A stretch of DNA of 64,000 nucleotides from Cryptomeria japonica (Eukaryota; Streptophyta; Pinopsida; Cupressales; Cupressaceae): assembly GCF_030272615.1 (NCBI RefSeq), contig NC_081405.1:316377541-316441540 (forward strand), in the 5' to 3' direction. Of this stretch, positions 50,601 through 62,095 are shown piece by piece. The notes below the pieces were generated by a model. The model was given only the letters and a program-made list of their open reading frames with translations. It was not told the origin of the DNA and searched no databases. A program made the position numbers and the translations under genes. Numbering within the stretch: the stretch's first letter is position 1; every line of letters starts with the position of its first letter.

Positions 50601-51783
50601 TGGAGTTTTTTTGAGAGTGGTCATGGAAAGGGTGAACATGATGGTGCAGGAGCTTGCATCAAACATGCTCTAAGAAAGCACCAAATAAAGTACACAGGAG
50701 AACGTATAGAAGATGCACATGATGTTGTTGAATGGTGTAAGAAACACTTTGAGCAACCTAATTATCCTGGGGAATCATCATCGAGAACATACAAACCCAT
50801 TCCATATAGAGTGTTTTGGGAGATAACCGGTACGTGTTCTCTTTTAGTATTTTATTTAATTTTTAAAAAAATGTTCCTAGTTCAAAAGTTTCAATTTAAC
50901 AACTTCATCTACATGTACATTTTGCAGATGTGGATAGAAAATCAATGCATGGATGCAACAACCTGGAGAGGACAAGATCTTTGCATTGTGTCATGAGTAC
51001 ATATAATCGCCAATGGACATTATACACTAGGGATTATTCATATGTTTGTTCTAAATGCATTTTCAAAAACTATGTTGATTGCAAGAACCAAGAGCTTGGA
51101 TATGTTAGTGAATGGAAAATGGTGCCACTAAATGTTTCTGACACATATGAGGATTCAAATGAGGATGAAAAATTTGAAGACATTCCTTTGATTTCTGGTG
51201 ATTAGGATCATATTTCAGGATTGATTAAAAAAGGTACATACATGATGTACACATGTAAATATTTCCCTAAAAAATGACATATAACTTAGAATTTATTTAA
51301 CTTGTGTCAAATTGTAGGAGATATTTTTGCAGTCATAGCAGAAGATGGAAATATAGAAGGTGTTAGTTATTATTTATTACATTGCACAGAAGAGAGAAAG
51401 AACTTATCAAAATCTGAGATGAGTGATGGAATGTCATTTCCCACAGGTTTGAGTTTTGATTTGAATATGTACAGGTAAAAATCGCTTACGCACGGAAATT
51501 TTTAATTTCTCACATTTCTTATATACATGTACATGCAGGATCAGTTGTAGTCCAAGGGACATATTTCAAACAAGTTAAAATTGTTCAACATGGGATTCAT
51601 TTCACTGAATACCAAATTGATAACAAGGTATATCAGTATAGCCACTTGGTCATTGATGTTGGCTTAATTCTTCAAACAGTTCCATGTCGAGGGCGGTCTC
51701 AAAAGTGGAGACTAGATAGTGAAGATCATGACAAAATATTAAGTGTTATTGAAGAGCGTTCTGAACCACTTAATGTGGTATGA
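47606..51783 (+). pseudogene. Transposase-like gene, five exons, four in-frame stops
   Basis: Exons inferred from phase and GT-AG: 47606-47708, 48781-50829, 50928-51233, 51318-51446, 51539-51783. Stops at 47675, 48960, 49809 and 51203. Product about 940 codons. N-terminal basic RRQ-rich segment, acidic region, helix-turn-helix-like SSEFGFSRRTISKYVKRR, Cys motif CIRGICGTCG, then a core with LSIVDFTENYSF (likely catalytic Asp), HFVWSNGCVAQLKSS where related proteins as I recall have SDGC (so Asp became Asn), and ESGHGKGEHDGAGACIKHAL. A Cys pair VCSKCIFKNYVDC and a small C-terminal domain follow. I recall DFxENYS...SDGC...HGKGxxDG proteins mainly from uncharacterised invertebrate genes; the superfamily name is unknown to me. 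Confidence 0.78.
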
Positions 51784-52440
51784 ACTATATATATTTATTA
51801 ATCCAGAGTACACATGTGGTTCAACCCACATGAATTGAATTAATACTCAAGATAAATTCTAGATATCTTAACTTGTTTTGAAACTAAAGGATAAATATAT
51901 TTAAAGTTTAAATACATTATATCAAATTAGGATGTATTCAAAGTTAATTCAAGTACATGTACATGTTTAAATGCATGTTTAATTTGTATGTATAAGGTAC
52001 TGTATCTAATTCTAAATGCATCTAATTTGTAAGGACCACTAGTTAAAATAATTTAATTAAAAAATGCATATTTAAATTAGAATGTAATATGTACATTTGT
52101 AAAATTGATATAATGTAGAATTAGGACATTTGTAATTAGGACATGTACATGTTGTCAACTATTTAACTATAGTATACATACCTAGAAGCTCACATACCAC
52201 ATGTGAACTATTCAATACATGACCTATTAAGTTTAGTTTGTTCATTTCATACATACTCTTTTGTTTGAACATGTTCTTTTAAATTTTAATGCATATCTAC
52301 TTGTATTTCTAACATGTGCACGTGATATATATATATAATCTAGTCCAGTCCATCGAACATAAAGTACATATATAATCTAACATGTATGTACATCTGCACA
52401 TGGAATATATAATCTAACACATGTACATGTGCATGAAATA
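51784..52440. other. Non-coding interval after transposase gene
   Basis: AT-rich with repeated ACATGTACATGT words. Nothing coding seen. Confidence 0.5.
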
Positions 52441-52449
52441 TATATAATC

Positions 52450-52960
52450 TCTAGTCTAAACTTCATATCACATGATGCAGTGGAAATATATATAATCCTA
52501 GTATCAAACACAATGGAGATATAAAGTATAATCTAGTCTAAACTTCATATCACATGATGCAGTGGAAATATATATAATCCTAGTATCAAACACAATGGAG
52601 ATATAAAGTATAATCTAGTCTAAACTTCATTGTACATGCATGTGAAATATACAATCTAATCAAACATGTATAAATCTATATAATCCAATCAAACACAACG
52701 GAGATATAAAGTATAATCTAGTCTAAACTTCATTACATACATGTATGTGAAATATACAATCTAATCAAACATGTATTTAAATCTAATCTAATCAAACATA
52801 GTATAAATCTAATATAAGATTCAAACATGTATAAATCTAATCTAATCAAATGTATGTATAAATCTAATATAATCAAATGTATGTATAATCTAATCAAACA
52901 CAAACGAGGTATAAAGTATAATGTAGTCTAAACTCCATGTACATGCATGAATATATATAA
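52450..52960. repeat. 82-bp tandem repeat, decaying to the right
   Basis: CTAGTCTAAACTTCAT recurs at 52451, 52533 and 52615, giving an 82-bp unit, and then at about 52718 and 52927 in degraded units. It lies between the 3' ends of the two convergent genes. Confidence 0.85.
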
Positions 52961-53013
52961 TATGAAAGTCTATAAAAAGATAAATGGAAATGAGCTATAA
53001 AGTCTAGAGCAAA

Positions 53014-54987
53014 TCAATAGGGATCATGTTGGCTACGAACTGAGCAACCATCTAAGGGGGAGTCCTACAAAAGTAGAATTTATTTAAATATTAAATATAA
53101 TATATCTAGTTGTCTAGACATGCATGTACATCAAATCTAAGTAGAGTTAAATAAAAATTTAAATAAAAATTGTAATGTGCATGTATACATACATGTACAT
53201 ATATGTACCAAAAACCATAACTAACCTGTACACTAACATCATCTAAAGAATCTCTCCTATGCACATGCTCAAAGCTCAAGGAAGGAGTGACATGAGCTAA
53301 CTATCAATTTAATGATTAGTCCACGATCAATTTAAATGATGTACAAATTAAAACTTAGAACTCTAGATTATTTATTAAACATGATATATATATATATATA
53401 TATATAGATTTATCCTACAAATTTTCAACATGTATACATATCTTCTAAAAATTTAAATGCACATGTACATGTACATACCTATGTATCACCTGGAGTAGGC
53501 TGTATAGTCTGATCCTGTCCCCTGATCATATGAACAACATCACTCATGCCTGCATATCTCTCTCTAACTGTATGTATCACTGAGGAGTGCAAGGGGCTAA
53601 CTAGATGAGTGGGCATCGTGGATGAAGTGTCTGACTATAGTAGCATATCCATAAATCTAGTATGGCTCAAATATCTTAGCTAATCCTCAAATGAGTCCAA
53701 ACCCTCATCTGTGATATGGACCTTATCAGGTCCTATCTCCTCCTCAAATGAATCCAAGTGGCCCTCATCTGTGATATGGACCTGATCAACTTGTAGCTCC
53801 TCCTCTAAAGCAACAGAGTGATCTATAGGTGAGTCAGTGTCTGGAGCATGCATAGACTAATGAGACTGTTGTGACTACCTCGGGGTATGTGTCGATGCCA
53901 CTGTAGCCTGACCATCTTTGAGAATCTCCTCTCTAACATCAGCCAATGGTATCCCAAGTTGAGATGAAATAAAACTATAAGCATGTAGTAGGTCCTTGGC
54001 TAAATACTGTGACATCTGTACATGTCTACTACCTCTGACTATAGCTGCTACCTCATCTGGGGAGGGGATGCCAGCAGAAATATACCGATCATTTGAATCT
54101 AAAGCCCCCCCACGATTAGAAGATACATGATCTATGGATAATCGCGAACGTGGTCAAGTCATCATATATTTTCCGACCCTATCAAAAGATATGGTGGTTG
54201 TTGCTGATGCAATCTGTCCAATCCTATCAATTGCTTCTCTCTAAGAAGTAATGACAACGTGATCCGCTATGGGTGCCATGGTTGGGACTACTGTAGGAAA
54301 TCTCTAGCCAACAAGGTTCCTGTGTCTAGGCGGAGCTCTATCACGCCTATGATATGCATCTCTATCAACAATCCTACCCCTCCCCTATCCATAATATCTT
54401 GGAATATCAAGGTAGTTTGGTTTCATCTGATAATGAACCTTAGCAAATACCTGTTGTGCAAAGTATAATGGTATCTGGTCATTATTAGGATAACGACCAT
54501 GGGTAGCTAAGAAGCATGGGTAAATCAGTGATGCAACCTGTGGGTCGATACATCTGGTAGCCTGATATCCACTCACCTTACTCTTCTCCTGATATTGTGG
54601 AAAGCTTCTCTCCTTGATGGTCTCCTTCGAGACCACCCCCACCACATCAGCAAAAGAATAAGGACCCCTCACCTCACTCCTCAACTGTCTATATATATCC
54701 TCTATAACCTTAGGTGAGAATGAGGTATGAGAAACTAAGCGGTCCCTCAATGTCCACAAACTATTGGACATGCATGTACTCTTGTACATGCCATTAGTAC
54801 AAGGGTCATCTAATATGGCCCTCAACCTATGCAACTCTCGATCACTGTTCTGAAAAATAGTAGCAATGTTGGGCAAGGGGGGATCCTGCTATGGAGGATC
54901 AACATCATCAATGTGTGGCTCCTGATGTGGAGCCTATGTAGGTGGATCCTGATTAGGAGCCTACGAAGGTATATCTTAGGATGCCAT
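53014..54987 (-). pseudogene. Second transposon gene, unknown function, three exons
   Basis: Exon 1 54987-53479 (503 codons), exon 2 53300-53226 (25 codons), exon 3 53064-53014 ending TGA. All junctions are phase 0 with GT-AG borders. Exon 1 is one frame with about a dozen stops, nearly all TAG where Gln (CAG) fits, including the codon at the splice donor; four fall in the Gln/Pro-rich N-terminus. A conserved-looking open block at 54385-54876 has LHRLRAILDDPCTNGMYKST and SVARGPYS-like text (SEVRGPYSFADVVGVVSKET). An acidic C-terminal half follows, with a duplicated VHITDEG repeat. No family recognised. It may bind subterminal motifs, by analogy with two-gene transposons. Confidence 0.65.
53389..53407. 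repeat. AT dinucleotide microsatellite
   Basis: About nine TA units in the first intron of the minus-strand gene. Confidence 0.9.
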
Positions 54988-55028
54988 CTATCTAGGTACA
55001 TGTCATAAACATAAAATAAATACGTAAG

Positions 55029-55200
55029 AAGAGAGAGAGATTATACATATAAATCTTCATGAGAGAGAGAGAGAGAGATCATTTTCATTTTCAAAAAATA
55101 CATGTAAAAATTTCAAATATTTCAGTGAGAGAGAGAGATAACATATATTTCAGATCTAGAGATAACATATATTTCAGAGAGATAGAGAGATCTAACACAT
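55029..55200. repeat. GA microsatellite with duplicated neighbour
   Basis: GAGAGAGA runs at 55030-55041, 55061-55078 and 55124-55138, with the phrase ATAACATATATTTCAGA repeated between. It lies just upstream of the minus-strand gene start and may be part of its 5' region. Confidence 0.8.
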
Positions 55201-55319
55201 GTATATTCAAATCTTTGACATACATAAAAAATTCAAGAACATGATATATAACATTTGGGCCTAGATATGATTATATTTGGGCCCATATGATTATAAAAGT
55301 ATTAAATCTGCAATATGTG

Positions 55320-57920
55320 ATCTTATCAGGAATGTAATATGACCCCTTAAGACACTATGTGATGGACTAAGGGGTATGTCATTCACACTAGGTTTTTATA
55401 AGGGGTCATATGTGATTCTAAGGGGACATGCATATGTTAGGACACTATATGATCCTAATGGGAATGTCATATGTAAAGTAGGATGTTATAAGGGGTCATA
55501 TGACCCCTTAGGACACATAGGAAATGTCATATGTATAGTAGGATATTATAAGGGGTCATATGTGACCTACTAAGGGGTCACGCATGTTTCAATGCATGCG
55601 TGACACCTTAGGACCACAAATGACCCCTTAAGACACTATGTAATGGACTAAGGGGTATGACATTCACACTATGATTTTATAAGGGGTCATATATGGTTCT
55701 AAGGGGTCATGCATATGTTAGGACACTATATGATCCTAAGGGGAATGTCATACGTATAGTAGGATGTTATAAGGGGTCATATGTGACCTACTAAGGGGTC
55801 ACACATGTGTCAATGCATGTGTGACCCCTTAGGACCACATACAACCCCTTAAGACACTATGTGATGAAATAAGGGGTATGTCATTCACACTAAGATTTTA
55901 TAAGGGGTCATATGTGGTTCTAATGGGACAAGACCAAATATGACCCCTTAGGACACTATATGATCCTAAGGGGAATGTTATATGCATAGTAGGATGTTAT
56001 AAGGGGTCATATGTGACCTAATAAGGGGTCATGCATGTGTTATAACACATGCATGACCACTCAGGACCACATATGACCCCTTAGGACACATAGGAAATGT
56101 CATATGTATAGTAGAATGTTATAAGGGATCATATGTGACCTACTAAGTGGTCACACATGTGTCATTGCATGTGTGACCCCTTAGGACCACATACGACCCC
56201 TTAAGACACTATGTGATGGACTAAGGGGTATGACGTTCACACTAGGATTTTATAAGGGGTCATATGTAGTTCTAAGGGATCATGCATATGTTAGGACACT
56301 ACATGATCCTAAGGGGAATGCCATAAGTACAATAGGATATTATAGGGGTCATATGACCGCTTAGGACACATACGAAATGTCATATGTATAGTAGGATGTT
56401 ATAAGGGGTCATATGTGACCTACTAAGGGGTCACGCATGTGTCAATGCATGCATGACCCCTTAGGACCACATACGACCCCTTAAGACACTATGTGACGGA
56501 CTAAGGGGTATGACGTTCACACTAGGATTTTATAAGGGGTCATATGTGGTTCTATGGGGTCATGCATATGTTAGGACACTATATGATCCTAAGGGGAATG
56601 TCATATGTATAGTAGGATGTTATAAGGGGTCATATGTGACCTACTAAGGGGTCACACATGTGTCAATGCATGCATGACCCCTTAAGACACTATGTGATGA
56701 ACTAAGGGGTATCTCGTTCACACTAGGATTTTATAAGGGGTCATATGTGGTTCTAATGGGTTAGGACCACATATGATCCCTTAGGACACTATATGATCCT
56801 AAGGGGAATGTCATATGTACAGTAGAATGTTATAAGGGGTCATATGTGACCTACTAAGGGGTCACGCATGCATTATAACACATGCGTGACCCTTCAGGAC
56901 CACATATGACCCCTTAGGACACATAGGAAATGTCATGTGTATAGTAGGATGTTATAAGGGGTCATATGTGACCTATTAAGGTGTCACACATGTGTAAATG
57001 CATGTGTGACCCCTTAGGACCACATACGACCCCTTAAGATGATATGTGATGAACTGAGGGGTATGTAATTCACACTAGGATTTTATAAGGGGTCATATGT
57101 GGTTCTAATGGGTCACACATGTGTTATAACACATGCGTGACCCCTCAGGACCACATATGACCCCTTAGGACACTATATGATCCTAAGGTGAATGTCATAT
57201 GTACAGTATGATGTTATAAGGGGTCATATGTGACCTAGTAAGGGGTCACACATGTGTTAATGCATGCGTGACCCCTTAGGACAACATACGACCCCTTAAG
57301 ACACTATGTGATGGACTAAGGGGTATGTTGTTCACACTAGGATTTTATAAGGCGTCATATGCAGTTCTAAGGGGTCATGCATATGTTATAACACATGCAG
57401 GACCCCTCAGGACCACATATGACCCCTTAGGACACTATGTGATCCTAAGGGGAATGTCATATGTATAGTAGGATGTTATAAGGGTTCCTATGTGACCTAC
57501 TAAGGGGTCACACATGTGTTAATGCATGTGTGACCCCTTAGGACCACATATGACCCCTTAAGACACTATGTGATGGACTAGAAGGGGTATGTCATTCACA
57601 CTAGGATTTTATAAAGGGTCATATGCGGTTCTAATGGGTCATGCATGTGTTAAGACACTATTTGATGGATCAATGGGTATGCCATTCACATTGTAATTTT
57701 ATAAGGGGTCATATGCGGTTCTAAGGGGTCACGCATGTGTTATAACACATATGTGACCCTTTAGGATGACGTATGACCCCTTAGGACACTATGTGGTCCT
57801 AAAGGGAATGTCATATGTACACTAGTATGTTATATGTGATCCTCTATGACCTCCTAAGGGAATGTATAGTGTCATCAGGGCATATGTGGTCTTAAGCGGT
57901 CATGCTGTGCATGTAATAGG
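55320..57920. repeat. 2.6-kb tandem array rich in perfect hairpins (AAGGGGTCATATG family)
   Basis: A composite unit of about 200-350 bp recurs roughly ten times. It is marked by TTCACACTAGGATTTTATAAG at about 55383, 55672, 55882, 56233, 56515, 56712, 57069, 57325 and 57595. Each unit contains AAGGGGTCATATG in both orientations and a hairpin; the one at 55791-55832 has perfect 17-bp arms CTAAGGGGTCACACATG around an 8-base loop. I count about thirteen hairpins. No coding frame. It lies between the start of the minus-strand gene and the right end of the transposon. Confidence 0.9.
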
Positions 57921-58589
57921 ATGTGAAAATGGGTCACATTGTAGAGGATTTATTTTGTCTAATTTGTTTAAATTTCTTATCCAAATTTTCTAATGTTTAT
58001 CTAAATTAAAATTTATTAATTTTTCTAAAGTTTAATTTATTATATTTACGTTTGCAACATTTTTCTAATTTTCTTTTTTTGCTAATGTTTTTCTAAGTTC
58101 TGATTTACTACCTTAGTTTTCTATGTTTTTCATAACAATTTTTTAAAATGTTAAAAAAAATATACATATATACAATTATGTAATTTTATAAACAAATTGA
58201 CACATTAAGGTCAAAACATTAAATTATCAAACATTTTTCTAAAATAATGATAAACAATAAATTATCAAACATTTTTCTAAAATGTTGAAAAACAATAACT
58301 ATATACAATTATTTAATTAAAAAAATAAATTAACAAACAAATTATTTATTAATTAATAAAAAAGGACATTATTGAACCAAACAAAGGGTCATTTTGTGCA
58401 CCTGATATAATAAAGGTTGAAAACTGAAATATGAAAGATGCTAGTTGCTACAGACAAAGCTCGGTGACATGATGCTGACGACTAGTTCGATCCAACCCCC
58501 ATCAGACAAAAAAAGACAACTTTGATAATGACCCTTTAACTATCACTTTTCCTTTTTATAAATGTTTGAAAAACCCCTAACTAAAAAAT
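57921..58589. other. AT-rich region with possible tRNA-like remnant
   Basis: Mostly AT-rich and non-coding. At 58459-58500 GCTCGGTGACATG and GTTCGATCC resemble parts of a tRNA-derived SINE, but spacing and box A are poor. Confidence 0.4.
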
Positions 58590-58760
58590 GGTTTGAGCGA
58601 ATGGAGGGTTCAAGCGAACCCCCTAGAATATTAATATTTTAGGGGGTTGGCTCGAACCCAAAAGTCACCCGCAGTTCGAGCGAACCCAAGTCCGCAACGT
58701 GGTTCACTCGAACTCCAAGGGGTAGTTCGAGAGAACACCCCTATTTCGTTTGAACACCTA
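58590..58760. repeat. Right cluster of GTTCGAGCGAAC-type motifs
   Basis: Copies such as TTCAAGCGAACCCC, GTTCGAGCGAACCC and GGTTCACTCGAAC in both orientations, 70-240 bp from the right end. Pairs with 47271-47440. Confidence 0.75.
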
Positions 58761-58794
58761 AAAAATCGAAGTTCCCACTTTCGCCAAATTCCTT

Positions 58795-58832
58795 CGTTGG
58801 CAAAAGTGGGAACCAACTTTGTGAATTCACCC
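58795..58832 (-). repeat. Right terminal inverted repeat
   Basis: Reverse complement begins GGGTGAATTCACAAAGTTGG. Just inside, the TTCCCACTTT word recurs inverted at 58771-58785, making a local stem. Confidence 0.85.
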
Positions 58833-59775
58833 AAAAATCTCCACAGAGCTAGGAAGATCAACAATAGGGTTGAGGGAAATTAGCATCCATGTAAGGTAGG
58901 GTAACTTTCACTTTTGTCTTGTCTCAGGACTTTACCTTAAGAGCTAAGCAAATGAGGTAGGAGCGACCACAAGAAATAAGGGACATTTTTAACAATGAGC
59001 CATCTAGGGTACAAAAGTGCTATAACTTTGTTGTTAATAATTTCAAGACCCTAAAAGTACAATTACCAATGCTCTAATTTTTCCTATTAGCGATAGAATA
59101 TTGCATTTTAGAATCCTTGAAAATAATTAGAAATAAACCTTTTTGCATAATTCTACAAAATGAAATTTGAAATGCTACAAACATTCTTAAACTTTCATCT
59201 AGGAATTTTCTAGCTAGAACTTTAAAGCTTTCCACGACTACTAAAAAAATGGCAATAATTTTTAATCTGTTATTTTCTTAAGAAAGCACATTAACCATGT
59301 CAGGATAGGGAGTAATAGAATTTTTTGTAGAAAAGAAGTCTGGGGGCTTACCTCATCATGCATTCGAGACTCCATTGTTTTCTACAACCGAAAAATTGTT
59401 AGCAACAAATTGAACAGTTTCAGGAACAACCGGAGGGGTGTCAATTAGGGCAACTTTAAACGTCTTAATTTTTGTGGCTTTTTGACAAATAGGCTCTTTG
59501 GCCTTTGAAAAAGTGTCACCATCCAGTGGTTCTGAGGAGTGCTGCCAACCATAATCTCATTAATTACATAGTACTTTCAACAAGATTCAAAAGTCAAAGC
59601 AAAAAACAACAACAAGGAACGTACTAAGAATTAAATGCAGGCATATAGAATGAAGAAAAGCTAGAGTTTAAGGGTGCTTGCGAAGGTTGGAAACCCCAAA
59701 CATAGGTGGAGGAGATTTGTTTTCAGCGTCCTCAACACCAAACCCTAGCTTCATGCCTCGATTCTCATGCTCCAT
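58833..59775 (-). pseudogene. LINE ORF1 N-terminal half (right of the DNA transposon)
   Basis: From an ATG at 59775 the minus strand reads an ORF with an N-terminus ending PPPMFGVSNLRKHP, then an open region (59541-58900) with few stops. It includes KTFKVALIDTPPVVPETVQF and a block KGLFLIIFKDSKMQYSIANR that resembles the DUF4283-type region of plant LINE ORF1. It points at the LINE remnant left of the transposon. I could not prove an exact in-frame join. An unrelated host gene fragment is possible. Confidence 0.5.
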
Positions 59776-60208
59776 TTCTCTACATAAAATAGAATTTCCT
59801 TTTCAATAGCTTTTTCCCTTTGGATTGCTTCATTTATTAGCAATCTTGTAGTTGATATTAGACTTGGTAATTTTGACATGAAAAAATAATAATAATAAAT
59901 AAAAAATAAATCCAATTCCCACACAATAAATTTTGACATATATTTATATTAATATATTTCATCAAAACACAATCCGAATCTAAATGAGAGTTGGACTTGG
60001 CATCGGTATGCAAATTCCCATTCCCCGATTACAATATTTGGTGGTCCACTTTCAACACTCTTATTATTGTCCTTAATCGTGCTCATAGATTTTATTTATT
60101 TATGTGAAGCGGAGGGTATACTAACAAGAGAGGTGGCGTCATACAGCCATCCAGATAATTTTTACATGAAGAGAATTGCGCTCACAGCGTTTATTTAATT
60201 CTTTACTA
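59776..60208. other. Intergenic 3' flank of chitinase gene
   Basis: Contains an AAT-rich run (59880-59910) and nothing else recognised. Polyadenylation signals for the chitinase should lie here. Confidence 0.5.
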
Positions 60209-61220
60209 CTAACATGAGAGGTTAGGACCGGTGGAAACACCCAACCATCCACAGAATTTCTGATACGAACTCACTCGACTCTTCACCGCCGATGGATTTC
60301 CACCACCGCATTCTCCGCCGTTGATGGCTCTGATCGTGCCGTTAAATCCTTTTCCGCCGGTGGAGGTCATGTCGATGTGACAGTCGGTGTTGATCATCCA
60401 AAACCAGAGTGAAGTCTTGAACGCAACATCTGGCTTTTGGGCAACAAAATCTGGATTATTCAGCAGCGGAAGTCCCATATACTTTCCGGCAGCTCCGTAG
60501 TTGTCATTCCTGCGATACAGATTTTAACACTTGCATTAGGGCTTATGTGATATTTTAAGAATGTTTAAGAATATATTATTGGGAAATAAGATTACCCTGT
60601 CAGCTGAAGAGGGCCCCGTCCGTAGTATTGCTTTCCACTCGCGCAAGGATATTGTGTGGAAGAGGAGCAATACGTGGCTTTTAAAGTCTCTTCCACAAAG
60701 CATAAATCTGCAGATAAAAGAGATTAGGGTTTCACCATTAGAACCTAATCATGTCTATAATAATAATACAGAAGAGATTCATATTATTCTTACCTCCAGT
60801 CTCATGGGCGACGTTGGCAAAGAAAGCAGCGAGCTCTTGCTTGCGAACTTCAAGACTTCCGGTGGTGCCAAAACCGGCGAAATCGCTAGCTTCGGCTGCG
60901 CTTATAAAGCCATCGTATGTGTAGAAGTTGTTTCCCACACAAGAAGCAGAAATTCCTGATTTAATCTGGTTAAAGAAGTCTTGGGTGATAATGGATTCAA
61001 TGGATCCGGAGGGAGAAGGCGAAGGCGTAGGATTAGAAGTACATGGGCCCTGCTGACAACCATCTCCACAATATGCTTGAGTTGTTCCGCAGTAGCCCCA
61101 TTTGCTGCAGCACACTCCTTCCGCGCACCCACAATTTTGTGCTGAGCCAAATAATTGCGTCTCGACTAGGAATATCAGCGTGGCCATCATTAACACTAAA
61201 ATCCTTGCATATGTCGCCAT
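60209..61220 (-). CDS. Class IV chitinase (GH19) with hevein-type chitin-binding domain
   Basis: Secreted enzyme that cleaves chitin of fungal walls and arthropods, a defence protein. Exons 61220-60794, 60707-60596 and 60509-60209, all GT-AG with matching phases, give 279 residues, the usual class IV length. Signal peptide about 1-27. Hevein-like domain with eight-Cys spacing [20 protein letters not shown], hinge [10 protein letters not shown], then the GH19 domain: [11 protein letters not shown] carries the proton-donor Glu, [12 protein letters not shown] the second Glu region, then [11 protein letters not shown] and [11 protein letters not shown], ending GPNLSC. Small departures from what I recall of the family are Asp after HETG and Gly in place of Trp after LQLT. 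No stops or frameshifts; probably the only functional gene here. Confidence 0.93.
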
Positions 61221-61279
61221 GGCTGAAATCTTCAGTGGCTCAGTTTTGTTTGCAAACTACATACAAGAAGATCGATATG

Positions 61280-61288
61280 TATATATAA
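61280..61288 (-). promoter_or_regulatory. TATA box of chitinase gene
   Basis: Minus-strand TTATATATA lies about 60 bp upstream of the ATG at 61220, a normal distance for a plant gene with a short 5' leader. Confidence 0.65.
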
Positions 61289-62095
61289 GCAAGGGGAAAG
61301 ATCTCAATTACGTACGCATCCACAAGAGATAGAGTCACACGTCAGGTATGGATGAATTTTGTTATCATCTGCTGAGGTTGACAGAGTTGAATTTTAAGGC
61401 AGTATGGTAATATATACATATTTTTTCCGTTAAATGTGAGGAGTATTGTGGATAGATTCCAGGATTTCTATTAGATTATTAGATTGGATAGGTATTAACA
61501 TTTTAATGGCCACTTCGATTGGATAACTGTAAAATGATAACATTTATTATGTGATTTGAAGTCAATGTCGGATTTGGTCTCAGTTTTTCATAGCAACAGC
61601 AAAATTCTTTAATGAGAAATGAAGCATGGGTTTAGGTATCTATACATGGTACCCTAGGTAGTTTTATTTGACTACATCCACAAACATTTCTCATGCTTAG
61701 CTTGTGTAATTGTACTAACATTTAATGAATAAATTATATATAAATCAAAGCAATTATATTTTTAGATGAAACTTTTTTTTAGTATTTTGATCAGTTAAAT
61801 TTTCAAGTTTAATGATCATCTTAACAATCATTTATAGCAAATATAAAAAAATTCATATAGTTTTCGTATAAATAATTAGTTTATTTCATATTAATTATAT
61901 TAAATTAAAGTGGGTTTTAGGTATTAGTTTGTGATCAATGTTTTGATATATGTGAAAGAAATTGATTCATTGTGAACATAGTTTTTTAATTGGTTGTAGA
62001 TTTTAATTTATTTCTATAATTTAAAAATTTTATTGTTTTTTATATAACTTGCAAATTTAATGTTTTCCTTTTGAACAATTTGTTCTCGAATTTTA
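61289..62095. other. AT-rich upstream flank of chitinase
   Basis: Promoter-proximal and intergenic DNA; no other gene or repeat boundary recognised. Confidence 0.5.

Larger units (their letters stand above)
46486..58832. mobile_element. 12.3-kb DNA transposon with inverted ends and two convergent genes
   Basis: The left end GGGTGAATTCACAATAATGG and the right end, read on the other strand, GGGTGAATTCACAAAGTTGG, are both followed by TTCCCACTTTT, about 35 bp of inverted repeat. Both outer flanks carry LINE-like minus-strand reading. AA on each side (46484-46485, 58833-58834) may be a 2-bp target duplication but is not diagnostic. Inside are a transposase-like gene (47606-51783, plus), an unknown gene (53014-54987, minus), GTTCGAGCGAAC-type clusters near both ends and a 2.6-kb hairpin array. 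Two convergent genes recall MuDR-like organisation, but the ends and protein do not fit that family. Superfamily unassigned. Confidence 0.8.

Noticed and set aside
55320-57920. CRISPR-like array
   Set aside because: Repeats are long, uneven, palindromic and without unique spacers of fixed length; the DNA is eukaryotic and the array lies within a transposon.
58631-58883. Two overlapping 77-78 aa ORFs at the right transposon end
   Set aside because: They straddle the inverted terminal repeat and the LINE junction; no domain content.
59342-59541. Host gene exon with GTAAGC donor and GGCAG acceptor
   Set aside because: The same frame continues openly past the donor into an ORF1-like block, so a LINE reading explains it better; not fully excluded.
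60561-61332. Plus-strand ORFs over the chitinase
   Set aside because: Shadows of chitinase exons on the opposite strand.
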